Below, one piece after another: positions 47,452-59,090 of a stretch of 64,000 nt of DNA. A program made the position numbers and the translations under genes. The notes under the pieces were generated by a model that had not been told where the DNA came from, did not search any database, and saw nothing but the letters and a program-made list of their open reading frames with translations. The stretch lies in contig CM049319.1 of the NCBI GenBank assembly GCA_026874595.1, positions 2,880,601-2,944,600 on the forward strand. Direction: 5' to 3'. The DNA comes from Sipunculus nudus (Eukaryota > Annelida > Sipuncula > Golfingiida > Sipunculidae). Numbering within the stretch: the first letter of the stretch is position 1; the number at the start of each line of letters is the position of its first letter.

Positions 47452-48720
47452 ATCACATGTATGAAAACCTTAATCACCCCCGTTCCATGGCAGGGTTTGG
47501 TGTTGCTGCGTCAGTTCAACTACAGGATTTCTGCTTGAAAACCGCTTGCGACCAGTGTCTTGCGGGGTCTCTTAGTAGAATCTGTTTCTATCTGTAATTA
47601 TCAGTGAGAGCTGGCATTTGAAAGAAGCTAATCTCAGGGCTATGTCAGATACAAGATGGCCTTCGTGAAAGCAGAGCAGTGAAGGCAAAATCCGCTGTCA
47701 AACAGACTCCAAACAGCTGGGAATCAAGGCCATGTCAGATGAAAGATAGCCTTCGTGAAAGCAAGGCGGTGAAGTTCAAGTCGGTTGTCAGACGAACTCC
47801 AAACAAGCTCATTTCCAAGACTATGTTAGGTGTCAGATAGCCTAAAAACAAGCTCAAAACAGAGCTATGTCAGATACAAGATGGCCTTCATTATGCACGG
47901 CAGTGAAGGCCTAGTCGGTTTGTCAGACGGACCCCAAAACAGTGAAAGCCATGTTGGATGCATGATTGACACGAAACATGCTCACTACCGAGGCCACCTG
48001 GTGCATGGGCAGAGTGTAGTTGCCTGACGAGAGTGGCTAGTTTTGTCTGGCTAGTTTGGTAAGAGTGATGCGAGGTAGCACCCATGAGTGCACAGCAGAG
48101 AGAACAAATCGGGTCTAAGATAGCCTACAAGATAGCCCATTAGGAACAGCCTATCAGCTTGTTTTTATTCTCTTCGCTATCAGGTTTAAAAAAACACTTT
48201 GGGTATGCATCAGCTGTATGTATGGATTTGTTTCCTTGAAATTTCAGCATCACCTGCAGATAGAAACTGCAGATTGTTACCCTGTGCACTTTATAACCAC
48301 TAGTAGCTGCTATAAATAACTGATAGAAAGAGGGCAGATGGATTTTGATAGATCGAATTAAAAAAATAAACAAAAAAAAAAATAAAACGTAAGGATGGCA
48401 ATAAAAACTGGATTCAGTAGAAAAGCAGTAATAGACATTTCGATTATTTAATTACTATATTACAATTATACCTGTTCAATTCTCGTTATGAAAAATCGGC
48501 TGGCAACGTACTTTAAAATGAATATCAATCCGTAGAGAGTGGGATGCAATCATTACAGAAAATACTCTGAATGATGCTGATATTATTGTCATTATTATTA
48601 TCATTATTATTATTATTATTATTTATATTTAAATAAAATATCAACTCAAAAATTGCATCTATAAAACCTGAAAGGTTTTAATTTCATCTCAACGAGTATG
48701 TGGAATTTCACCCGTCATTT
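47452..48720. repeat. Duplicated block B, copy 1, with about 110 bp internal repeats (paralog 60026-61335 and 63316-63470)
   Basis: Begins ATGTATGAAAACCTTAATCA and CATGGCAGGGTTTGGTGTTG as in the paralog. Between about 47630 and 48000 it holds units with GGCTATGTCAGATACAAGAT, AGCCTTCGTGAAAGCA, GCAGTGAAGGC and CAGAC-GACTCCAAAC. It ends in an (ATT)n run at 48595-48633 that is the empty site of the Helentron-like insertion at 61336. Confidence 0.88.
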
Positions 48721-49324
48721 AAGTTCTAGTATATTTTGTTTAGGCATGTACCATTTATTACATATATGAAACCGGTGAATAATAGGGGTTAAAGACAGTT
48801 TCGAAGTCATTAAATACAACTGGTAGAATTCATGTGACAAGCGTCTTGTCGGTGTCTTTACAGTGAGGGCTGTTTTTCGAACTCTGGAAAGGGAACGTTT
48901 ATGTTCGGGGGGGGGGGGGGGGTTGGACTCCCTTTCGTGAGTCAAATGGCCTCCAGATCGGCATCGAGAGGAGAAGCAACATATGTCATAACCAAATTGG
49001 CCTCCATATCAGCACGGCAGTGAGGCCATGTCAGATATAAGAAAGGCTTGAAACAAGTCCATCACAGCGCTATGTCAGATACAATTCATGTAAGAATTGC
49101 AGTGAAGACCAAGTGATTTGTTAAGCTGTGTTTACATTCACCCGTAAATCAAGTACGTCAGGTACGCAAAAAATCGGATCCCTCTTTTTAAGATGAACTG
49201 TTTCCATATGTACGATTTAACGTGCTCGGCATGCGTATCCGCAAAAACGGACAGCATCGAAACGGATCGGTGAGCGATTCATCCGTTTTGCGGATGGCAA
49301 AAATGCCTACATTTCCCAACAGTG
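48721..49324. repeat. Duplicated-block DNA without close partner in the second copy
   Basis: Holds more GAGGCTATGTCAGAT-type repeat pieces and a G tract at 48907-48922. At 49130-49320 a stretch rich in ATCCGTTTTGCGGAT-type boxes may be a small inserted element, since the paralogous region (63470-63530) is much shorter. Confidence 0.5.
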
Positions 49325-49980
49325 TCGTCTGTTATCAGACGGTATACAGGTCTGTTGAATTACTATTTGTGTTATAAATAGGAAACATTGAATCACTGAT
49401 ATAACATTAGAGAGGACGATTTGATATTTCCCAGACTATTTGTAATTTCTATTTCTGAATATTATTACATTATGAATATTATTTTATATTGTATATTTAG
49501 GGAGGCAGGATATCGACTAGGACGGGCTACACAAAACGTGTTTAATTAGTGATAACGGTGACACATTATTTATATATGGTGTCCATTACTGAAATAATAT
49601 AATATCAAAAGATTAAACATATATTCTCATACAGTCTTTTTAAAGTGACTACGAAATCGTGTTATAAACCTTTCAATGCCCATCATTACTCCGAGTCAGA
49701 TCCAGAGTTTCAGCGGGCTGCATTAATCTAAAATAAAAACCTTATTTTAAGCGGGGTTCTTTATTCATCATATATATTAAAAACAGATTAAATTATCAAC
49801 ACATCTTTATTTCATGTCCGTGCATTTTTATTATCTAAAATAAAACATGGCTTAATGTGGAAAATAATGAAGGTTTATGTACTCAGATTCAAATTTTAAA
49901 CATTATAACCAATTTATGATTTAAACTACATCATAACCAGTGCATAATATACACAAAAAGTAAACTGAGGAGCGCGATAG
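49325..49980. repeat. Duplicated block C, copy 1 (paralog 63530-64000)
   Basis: Shares GACGGTATACA, TAGGAAACATTGAAT, CCCAGACTATTTGTAATTTC, GGGAGGCAGGATAT and TAAAGTGACTACGAAATCGTG with 63530-64000. The paralog runs off the right edge. Confidence 0.88.
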
Positions 49981-50049
49981 CCTCAACAAGCCTCCATATG
50001 TACAGCGAAGGTGCTCCTGAGTAAGCTCCCATATTAGCCTACTGAAACT

Positions 50050-50740
50050 TGGTCCAGCGGATGGACCACAGAACCCGATATTTGTTTCTAAGATTACCGA
50101 CAGGGGGCAGTAGACGTTTTGTCCTTTGTGTTAGCCTCAGGAAGACTTATGATAACTAGTTTATGTTATAACAGATATATAGGTTATGGGTCTGTGACAG
50201 AGCTGAAAGGTGGCCTTCATTATCAACTTAGTTTGTCATTTGCCTCGCAGTCTCGCCACCATACAATGTACAGAACAAGACCAAGGTTTTCTGTTCGAGT
50301 GTTTAAGTGACACAACATAGCCTGCATCCTGGTGTTGTTACGGAGACTATTTCTAAAACCATGCTCATTCGTATAGAATTTGTTCAGGATACGTCTGTGT
50401 TTTAAAATTCTGGAGAGGAATAAGGTCATGTTCAGCGCCTCGAGTTAACCTTTCATTTGTGAGCCAAATGTTTCCCAGAAAGTCATCGTGAGCAGGCTCC
50501 GTCACATCAAAAGCTGCCTCAATATGAGCACGATAGTGAGGCTAGGTCAGGTGTAAGATATACTTGAAACAAACTCAGCACAGAGGCTCCGTCAGATGCA
50601 TAGTAGCTGTTTTATAACCAACGCAATGAACCCATGTTCCCTGCTAGACTTGATTTGAAACACATTTAATTAAATGCAAGGTGACGTCGGGTGTGGATAT
50701 AGCCTTTCAGGACAGCTCGTCAAAAAGAACATATCAGGGT
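50050..50740. repeat. Duplicated block E, copy 1 (paralog 53846-54160)
   Basis: The start carries the CTCF-like CCGACAGGGGGCAGTAGA (50098-50115). Later blocks CTCGAGTTAACCTTTCATTTG, ATAGTGAGGCTA-GTCAGGTGTAAG, ATATACTTGAAACAA, CTCAGCACAGAGGCT, GCAAGGTGACGTCGG and ATAGCCTTTCAGGA recur in order at 53846-54160. Confidence 0.82.
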
Positions 50741-51275
50741 TATATCGGTTACGAATGACGGTCTCCATAACGCACGGCATGGCTGGCAGTAAGGTCATTT
50801 CAGATCTAAAATAACCTCTACGGTAATCCATTGGGAACAGGCTGTATTATCTTGGCCATTATGGAATCACGATTATCACTATTATTATTACTATTACTTC
50901 TACAAATACTTCTTCCATTACTTCTACTACTGCTACTGCTGACAAGAAAATATAAATGTTAAATAATAAAATAATTATTATAGATAAAAATAAAAGTGTA
51001 ATTGTGCCAGGAATGTGTTCAATTTCTTTCCACCTATACATTTTGGTAAAGTGATGTGTGTATTGCTCATTTATTGCAGCGAGATTACAGATAAAGGCCG
51101 TCTCACCTTGGTATCCTGCGCTATAACCTATAGTTACTGCAATATAAAACCCAGGGTACAAGTCTGTATATACGACAATCACGGTTTCGGATTTTATTTT
51201 AAGAGATGCAATCCCAAAAATGGCAAATTGGTACAATATTGCGAATTCTAGAGAATAAATAAAATGAAATATGTA
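50741..51275. other. Duplicated-region DNA, no gene
   Basis: Contains an imperfect trinucleotide stretch (ATT/ACT) at 50878-50945. The 125-residue minus frame reading it (50859-51236) is low complexity with no recognised domain. Confidence 0.5.
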
Positions 51276-51350
51276 GGGGCATGACGTTGCCTAGTGGATA
51301 AGGCGCTGTATTCGGGGCTGAAGGTCCCCCATTCAAACCCCACCGGTGCC
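51276..51350 (+). repeat. tRNA-Arg-derived SINE head
   Basis: GTTGCCTAGTGGATAAGGCG gives a D-stem GCCT/AGGC and A box, TTCGG lies at the anticodon loop as in tRNA-Arg(UCG), and ATTCAAACCCCACC is a decayed T-loop/B box. The anticodon and T stems do not pair, so it is not a functional tRNA. About 150 bp of tRNA-unrelated DNA may be the SINE body. Confidence 0.6.
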
Positions 51351-53139
51351 TCAATGGTGTCATAACGGTAAAACTCGCTAGAATCTCAGAGATTCGCTCT
51401 GATATCTTCACGACAAGTTATGACTCCTGGATTATACCAAACCACGTGCATATAAAACCTTAAATCCATAGGGCTTAATAATGATATATCGTCCTTATCG
51501 TATGAGTAACATCATCCTCATTAAAATGATACCAACAGGCCATGGACCTATCCTTATAAAATATGAAATATGAATAATAAATGTAACACCAAAATCATGT
51601 TATTTGGACATGAAAATTATGTAAACTGGTGAACGACCCATCTTTGCTGAAACAATACAAAAGGAAATTGATTCAGGCTATTGAACGGTATGTCAATTTC
51701 AAACAAATGCAAAATAAATAATTAAACATTGTAAATAAAAATCTTACCTGGAGTAAACTGGGTAACATTAAATTATTCCCGGAGTAACGTTGAATCACAT
51801 ATTTCCTTTTCAAACTGAAAACTGTATTGAGAGACTTGTGTTAATATAAACGCTAAAACGTGGAAGTCTGTTATAACTGATTTAAATAAAAATACAAATG
51901 TTTAAATAAATAAATGGATATTTTAACTTTAAGAAATTAAAAATAAAACATATTCTTCTATCATTGTTCTTTTCTAGCGATGAAACAATTCTCAATTCTG
52001 TTGCACACAATAAATATCACAGTCATATAATTGGTAAAGAAACAAATATAGGAAAAGTCTAGGACACGTTTTAACAAACCTGGAGTCTGGTGGCTAAAGG
52101 AGAATATTTGCTCCACTGTAAAGTCATTACAATACAATATGTAGACAAACCTGACTTTTAAAAGCGAGAATGCAGGGTCCGATTCCGAGGAGGAGGGAGG
52201 GTGTGATTCCAACCTCTCTCCTCGGTAGCACCAATAACTGTTAATAAAAAAATTATATACATTGAACAATGAACACCTAGATAACCTCAAGCCCGCGGAA
52301 AAAATAACGACCATGACAAGTGAACTCGTTAACTTTATTAAATAAATCAATCTCAGAGTTAAGAAAATACAAATAACCAAAGGGTACAAACTTATTCGTT
52401 ATTATTAGAATATAAATCATGGACTGCCATTTGATACCAGAAGATATTATATCGCTATGTCAGAATCAATGAATATTTCCTTAGTAATTGGACTGTGCGG
52501 GCTCGAATACAAAACACCAAGTTCTCACTACTTTCCCAATAGGGTGCAGCACATGTTTGGTCCCTGGAGTTAGCCTGCAGTTAGCCTGCAGTTAGCCTCC
52601 CGATGAATCAGAGAGTCATGGTTCCGTTATTACACATGATCTGACTATGACGCTGTGACGGGTCCAAGGTAGCCTTCAGTGGCGAAGGCTATGTTCCGTA
52701 TACTTTCCCTGCTTATCTATCCGTCTTAAAACAAAAAAAAATGAACTTAGAGTTTTGTTTCCAAATTTGCCTCCCTGTTTGCAAATGGGGAGCCCAAGTC
52801 CACATATAGGATATATAATTACCCTATTCCTGGCTGGGCTATGTTTAATTGCGGTGGATATCTATATATCTGTTATCGGTTGCAGTACCATGATGATAGT
52901 CACTAAATTACTTGTTTTAAAATACACATCTTTTTTTTTCAGCACAGGGAATTATCAGCATATCAATGATTCACATCCATATATATTTTTATTGTGTATG
53001 TTAAAACGATGACTTGATTAAAGAAACTCCAATAATTAAGTACTAAAATTATTTTTTTTTCGGATAATTGTTAATTAAGTTTAAGTTTAAAAGTAAAATA
53101 TTGTATCAATAAAATAACTTTAAACAGTAATAAATTAAT
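51351..53139. other. AT-rich DNA within the duplicated region
   Basis: A third, diverged copy of the CTCF-like block (CCCAATAGGGTGCAGCAC, 52535-52552) is followed by GTTAGCCTGCA repeated in tandem. The 142-residue minus frame at 51961-52389 shows no domain. No gene seen. Confidence 0.5.
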
Positions 53140-53590
53140 TTACGATAAGGCATGTACATATCAATTGAATTATACATGCAATTTTTGTGTATTGTAAAAA
53201 ACAAAGTATGATGATAAACAAACAGAAATTGACCAGGCTTACACTGCACAGAACAATTTCAGGTACTATATTTTGAGTAATCCATGCTGTCAACATTGAG
53301 AGGTAATATTTATTCGGAGTTCTAAAAAAAAAATCGAAATTTTACAACTGGCTATACCTGCTGTCTATATACTTCTAGAATTTATACATAACTCGAGAAA
53401 GTAGAAGGACATGACTGCAAACGGTACCGTGTTAGATGCAAAATCCGGCGCTGCACATTTCGGTATTAAGCGAACCGTATATTGTTCTATTACTCTGATG
53501 TTTTCGGTTGAAAAATAGAGAGCGTGACTCTATTCTGTTTTAAGATCAAGTGCAAGAAAGCTTTGTTTAGCTAAAATTGCTACCTACATT
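53140..53590. repeat. Duplicated block D, copy 2
   Basis: Diverged paralog of 45936-46370, with the same ordered landmarks. Confidence 0.8.
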
Positions 53591-53845
53591 ATTGCTTTAA
53601 TTCAATATTAGGACTTTGATTTAACTTGAACATGTTCGGCATTTACTCCTATACAATTTATGGTATTTTACATATGGGCATTTTATACACCGTTTATTAT
53701 AGATATGACACCCCTTATCAAACCGGTGTGATTTTTCCGTGTCCTCGTTAGTCCAAATACAAGTACCTCTGTTTGAAAGCTGTATGTAATTTGTGCCTTG
53801 TGGGTCTCTTTGAGGAGGCTGTGTTTTAAGAATTTTGGAGAGTTA

Positions 53846-54160
53846 AGTGGTCATGTTCAGCTCGAGTTAGCCTTTCATTTGTGTGCCAAATATCCTCCAG
53901 ATAGGCACCGTGAGAAGGCTATGTCACGTTGGAAGTTGCCTCAATATCGGCGGGATAGTGAGGCTATGTCAGGTGTAAGATATACTTGAAACAAGCTCAG
54001 CACAGAGGCTACATCAGATGCAAAGTAACCCTCTTTTCACCAACACAGTGAACCCATATTCGCTGCTATACTCGATTTGACACACAATTGCAAGGTGATG
54101 TCGGATGTGTATATAGCCTTTCAGGAGAGCTCGTCAAAAATAACATAGCCAATGTAGGAG
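53846..54160. repeat. Duplicated block E, copy 2
   Basis: Paralog of the second half of 50050-50740, with the same ordered landmarks. Confidence 0.82.
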
Positions 54161-54363
54161 GGTATCCAAACAAGTTACGTATGGAGGCTATGTTAGTTGC
54201 AAGGTAGCCTTCATAGAACCGTTCTTACAGCAGGTGCCATATGAGCCTTATTTTCAGTAAAACGATACTTTGTGAGACTATACCTACATTGTGATACTAG
54301 GCCCACAAGTGGGTTTGTATAAATAGGTACAAATCGACCCTCTGAACTTGTTTAGGGGTACCA

Positions 54364-55074
54364 GTGTCGCGATGCTACGGACGATGTTTTTTGTTTGAAC
54401 ATATTTGTCCGTCTCAAAATAGTCAGTTAACATATTTAGCGGACATTGATGAAAATTATAGTTACACAGCCGTATCAGGCATGGACTCTAGCAGGGACAT
54501 ACATTTAGGTAGGCCTAAGGGTGGCGTGGCCATCCTTTGGCGTCAATGCTTGTCCAGCAGGGTAACCATACTTCAGAAAGACCACTCTCGCATTTGTGCT
54601 ATACTAGTTAATGTGGGTGCTACTTTTAATATCTTATTTATTTGCTGTTATTTACCATGTGGCACCAGGGCTAGAGATGTTGAAAATGAATTTTTGGAAT
54701 GCCTGAATGTGGTACAGCAGATAATTGCTAGGAATCCATGTGACGTAGTTGTAATTGCAGGTGACCTAAATGTAGATTTGAGTAGATCCACGGGTAATGT
54801 AAATTACTTAAAGCAATTAGTGCTGGATTTAAATTTATATTTTGTATGGAATCATGAAAAAGCTGAGTGTCAAGCTACATACGAAAGTTATGATAGTAGT
54901 TCCGTATCAGTAATTGATCATTTTATATGTTCACGTAATATTTATGATAAACTTGTAACGGCCAAAGTCATAACTGACGTTGACAATACCTCCAATCATA
55001 ACGTTATTATCATGGAGATGAACTGTTCACATAAAGTATTAACTGGAACAGGGCAACGTCTGATGACAAATTGA
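54364..55074 (+). pseudogene. Retrotransposon AP endonuclease domain fragment
   Basis: 236 residues in frame. Visible motifs: GRPKGGVAILWR (about 49-60), CCYLP (94-98), the catalytic GDLNVD (133-138), and IDHFICS (184-190). The usual terminal Ser-Asp-His reads Ser-Asn-His (210-212), so a catalytic Asp is replaced. The frame is lost by a 1 nt shift near 55040 and ends at TGA 55074; homologous coding continues in another frame. The N-terminal catalytic Asn and Glu region is missing or scrambled. Confidence 0.85.
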
Positions 55075-55436
55075 ACTATAAACGTACATTGAACACCTTA
55101 CTTTGTAACAAAAGTTTTCCAGCTGATGTTTTTAACTGTAATAACCCTTTATGTAAAAACAAAAAACACTGTGATTTGATTGAGGATATGTGTAGCGATA
55201 TGATACAATGCATGTTTAAAGCCTCAAAAGATACAATTCCCACTCATTTACCAAAGAAAAAAAGAAAACCATTCTGGCATGAGATTGCACAACCAGAACG
55301 TAAAAAAGCATTGTTGTGGCACAATATTTGGAGAGATAGCGGGCGGCCCCGAACTGGATATGTTGCGGACATCCGACGTAGAACCAGAGCGAACTATCAT
55401 AGAGTTGTTAAAAAGCTTCTGAAGGGGGGAAGATAG
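55071..55436 (+). pseudogene. Retrotransposon EN-RT linker fragment
   Basis: About 121 residues continuing the polyprotein in a shifted frame, with Cys-rich CNNPLCKNKKHC and basic KKKRKPFWH. CR1-like elements have a conserved Trp-containing basic linker at this place. The frame is ended by TAG 55436 because of a G tract (55425-55430) that is one base out of phase; it resumes in the next frame. Confidence 0.75.
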
Positions 55437-55452
55437 AGGGCGCTTATGTCGT

Positions 55453-56607
55453 ATGGCAACAGCTGTGGCGAAGGACCACTCACGTAACTTATGGACGGAA
55501 ATAAAAAAGCTACAGCCACCTCAAAGACGTAATGCCCATATTATTGATGGATTAAACACAAATAAGTTTAAAGATAAATACAATAATTTATATAATGTAT
55601 GTGCAACAGATTCCAAGGAACAAGGAATTTTAATGGAGACTATTCATGCTACGATTGCACATGATTCCAACATCCTTCATCGAGATCATACCATAACGGT
55701 ACAGCAGGAAGCAGAGGGAATAGCTATGCTGAAAACAGGGAAATCAGATGGATTAAATAATTTATATTCTGACAATATCATATATAGTTCTAACCGATGT
55801 AACGTTCTACTTTCTTTAATGTATACTGCAATGTTATCCCATGGATATTTCCCACGATGTATAAATAACTCAGTAATTGTGCCTATCCCCAAGGACAGAA
55901 AAGGAAACCTGAACGACAGCGAAAATTACCGTGGTATAGCACTTAGTAGCTCAATCGGTAAGCTCTTTGAGATCATCATATCTCAGGTATACAATAATTG
56001 TTTTCGCTCATCAGAATTACAGTTTGCTTTTAAAGAGAATCACTCCACGACAATGTGTGCTACAGTTTTAAAGGAAATTGTATCTTATTATAGGTCACGA
56101 GGTAGTAAAGTGTATAGTTGTTGCCTGGATGCCAGCAAAGCCTTTGACAGACTTAATTTTGGTAAAATGTTTTCCTTACTTATTAAAAAGGGGATTCCTG
56201 GGGTTATCGTAAGACTTCTTTATGATCAATATAAAAATCAATCAATATGTGTTGCATGGAATGGTGAGACATCTGATAGTTTCTGTTCACAAAACGGAGT
56301 GAAACAGGGCGGGGTGCTTAGTCCACTAATATTTAACCTATACATTGATGAATTGTTATCCAGATTACGTTTAAGCGATATTGGGTGTCACATTGGACAC
56401 AAATATGCAGGCTGTCTGGCCTACGCTGATGACCTGATGCTATTGGCACCATCGGCAAGCGGGTTACAAAAATTAGTGAATATCTGTAGCAAGTATGGAA
56501 TAGAGTACTCCATAACATACAATCATAAAAAATCAGTATGTTTAGAATTTTGTAATGAATTAAATATGGATTATCCAACTATTGTTTTAGATAACAATAA
56601 GCTTTAA
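55453..56607 (+). pseudogene. Retrotransposon reverse transcriptase domain
   Basis: 384 residues with the RT blocks in order: VIVPIPKDRKG (141-151), NYRGIALSSSIGKLFE (158-173), LDASKAFDRL (225-234) with the first catalytic Asp, NGVKQGGVLSPLIFN (281-295), and AYADDL (323-328), the catalytic YADD box. Palm and start of thumb are intact. TAA at 56605-56607 comes from a further 1 nt shift; the thumb continues in another frame. RT type is non-LTR, closest by eye to the CR1/Jockey group. Confidence 0.93.
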
Positions 56608-57285
56608 TGGGAAATAGGATTAAATACTTAGGTATATATATTTCTAGTTCTCTCACAGACAGTGATGACATATGCCGTAAGAGAGCGGATTTCTTTGTGA
56701 AAGTAAACTCTCTTGTAGGGAACTTTGGTCATCTTCCTAGAAAGTTGGTGAATATATTATTTTCCCAATATTGCTGTTCGTTTTATGGTTCACAGAGTTG
56801 GAAACTCAAAAGTAAAGATATTGCCTCTCTCATCACTGCATATAATAAAGGTTTGAGATGTGTTTTGAAACTACCTCCAACAGCTCATAAATATATTGTA
56901 TTAAATATAGCCGGGAAGAAACCATTAAGATGTCAGTTAGAATTGCGTTTCATGAACATGTTTTATTATATGTATAGTTCAGACAATTCTATTGTTTTAC
57001 ATGTAGCTCGGAATGCTTGTCGAGACCTTTTGACTCGTCTTGGTGGCAATATTAGCTATACATGATGGAGCAGTATGGGTTTTTATACGCAAAAATGTCC
57101 AAATCGTAACAAAAAGAGATTAGAAAACAGATTATTAATAGATTCTCATTTAATGAAGATGAATATGCTCAGGCAGAGTTGGTAAGAGAAATTATTGAAT
57201 GTCTTGATTGTACGATGTATGTAGAAAATTTTGACAGGGCAGATTTAGAACATATGCTTGCCGTGATATCCACTCAATAAGCAAG
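56607..57285 (+). pseudogene. Retrotransposon RT thumb and C-terminus, degraded
   Basis: Open to 57065, with IKYLGIYISSSLTD, the typical strand after the RT palm, followed by an alpha-helical segment (LPRKLVNILFSQYCCSFYGSQ). After TGA 57065, weak remnants continue in other frames to about 57280. Confidence 0.8.
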
Positions 57286-57439
57286 CACAACGGCTTTTGA
57301 CTATGCACACTTTATATTTTTGTTATAAAGCACGACAAATCTCTGCACTTTTTCATGACAATATATATTATATTGTACAATGTATGTACGAAATAAATGA
57401 TAATAATAATTAGACTGTATTGCCACCTGGTGGCTTAGA

Positions 57440-57990
57440 TCAATACCATCCTGGCTTGAAATTTGCGGAACATTTTCCGGCGTCTCACAAGGCTTTAGAC
57501 CATTTCTGTCTTAGATGTATATTGATACCATGCTTGCCTGGAATCGGCGGGAAACATTTTCGGCGTCTCACAAGGAATCGGACCATTTCTGTTTGAGGGG
57601 TTTACCTTAAACTGCTTCAAATATTCACTCTTTTCGGTAAGCTTCATGTTCTTTGAACAATAAAAGCATTGATTCTATATATGATTATCATTAAGAATAT
57701 CAATGAATCAGTTATACTCATTTTGTAATCAAAGCTGCGTTTTACGACATGTCGCACTTGCTCAACTTGGAATTTGCGGGAAAACTTTTCCTGCGTATTA
57801 CTAGGCTATGGACCATTTCTTCCGTAGGTGTATATACCTTAAACTGCTTCAAATATTTATTTTTTTGCAGTAAGCTTTATGTTTTTGGAGAAAAAGGCAT
57901 TGACTTTATATATGATTGTCAATGAATCAGTTACATTCATTGTGTAATCAAAGCGGGGTTTTACACAATGTCAAACTTGCTGAACTAGCT
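57440..57990. repeat. Tandem duplication of about 240 bp units
   Basis: Unit landmarks: GGAATTTGCGGGAAA-like, TTTTC-GCGTCTCACAAGG, GGACCATTTCT, TACCTTAAACTGCTTCAAATA, GTAAGCTT-ATGTT, AAAGGCATTGA, TATATATGATT, and TCAATGAATCAGTTA. They are seen in order at about 57530-57760 and 57766-57980, with a partial unit before and one after. It flanks the retrotransposon's 3' end. Confidence 0.85.
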
Positions 57991-58249
57991 TGATTTATTT
58001 TGGCATCGTCTCACAAGGAAGGGATAATTCGTGTTTATAAAGATAAAAAAAAGTAATAAGAATTCATGTATGTTAAACAGATTGATGTAATTATCAGTGC
58101 TGTGATATCTAAAACATGAAATCTGTATAGTATTCAGAACATATATAGAGATATATGTATAAATGCAGCATCATGAAGATTATAAATATTGCTTGCATTA
58201 TTTTTTTACTGCAAGATACAACGCGACAGGAGCGGACTCTGACACCGAC
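57991..58249. other. Short AT-rich spacer
   Basis: No gene or repeat recognised. Confidence 0.5.
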
Positions 58250-59090
58250 GTTATTGCTATTTGTCTGGCTTACTAAGCCTATAAGGCTGACACACACAAA
58301 AATGGAGAATGCTATATAAATATATGGATATAATATAGTATGGCAAATTCAAGGCCATGCAACGTAAACATCCATTGAGAAATCATCATTCACTCCAAAT
58401 GTCAGCTGGTCTCGACCTTTTGAAAAAATGACTGGTCTTATTCCATTCAAACATCGCACATAGACAGAGCAAGGTCTATATTTATTTGACTGAAGGCTAG
58501 TATTTCAGTTTGATTACCCAATGTGAATATGTAACAGAATAACTCTGAAGTTAGAAATGAAATCAAAACTATAAGTTTTTGTTAAATAGTGAAAATACAG
58601 ATAACGCCAATATTCTCATGAATAAACATGTATAATCTAGTCCGGCGGATGGAGCACAAAAACAACTTTGTTCACAAATTTACCGGCAGGGGGCAGCAGA
58701 CGGTTTGTCCTCTGAGATAGTATCCTGAAGAATCACGAGAACTCTGTTTCTGTGACAGCACATAAACAGTCAGTGGGCAAGTGACAGGTTAAAGGTGGCC
58801 TTCAATATCAACTCAGAGTGTACCTTGCCTTACACTCTGGCCGTTATAAAATGTATAGAACAACACCATTTAGAAGTGTTGGAAGTGTTGAAATTAATAC
58901 ATTTGTCTTTCTGATGGAGACTGGTTTATGTGTCGAGGACGACTGTAGACCTTGTGTTGTTAGTATCTGAACCCATGCCAACTAATTCAGAATGTATGCC
59001 TTTCATGGAAATCCTCAGCACATCAATTTCGGGAAATTATCAGCACACTGGCTTTACCCATGTATTTAATTTTATTATAAATATGGACAT
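58250..59090. repeat. Duplicated block A, copy 2
   Basis: Paralog of 46371-47233 (same ordered landmarks). Carries the best CTCF-like motif of the window, CCGGCAGGGGGCAGCAGA, at 58683-58700. Confidence 0.88.

Larger units (their letters stand above)
54330..57412 (+). mobile_element. Non-LTR retrotransposon (CR1/Jockey-type), 5'-truncated and frameshifted
   Basis: About 3.1 kb with an AP endonuclease domain, a linker and a reverse transcriptase of one ORF2-type polyprotein, broken into four frames. It ends near 57412 in AAATAAATGATAATAATAAT, a short A/T microsatellite tail as in CR1/L2-like elements, with no poly-A. The endonuclease lacks its N-terminal strand, so the copy is truncated; the exact left boundary is uncertain. 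It interrupts the duplicated repeat region. Confidence 0.88.

Noticed and set aside
50859-51236. Frame rich in Val/Ile/Glu read from a trinucleotide stretch
   Set aside because: Low-complexity translation of an imperfect (ATT/ACT) repeat.
51961-52389. 142-residue minus-strand frame with hydrophobic stretches
   Set aside because: AT-rich composition makes Phe/Leu/Ile-rich frames by chance; no start context, no domain, and it lies in duplicated repeat DNA.
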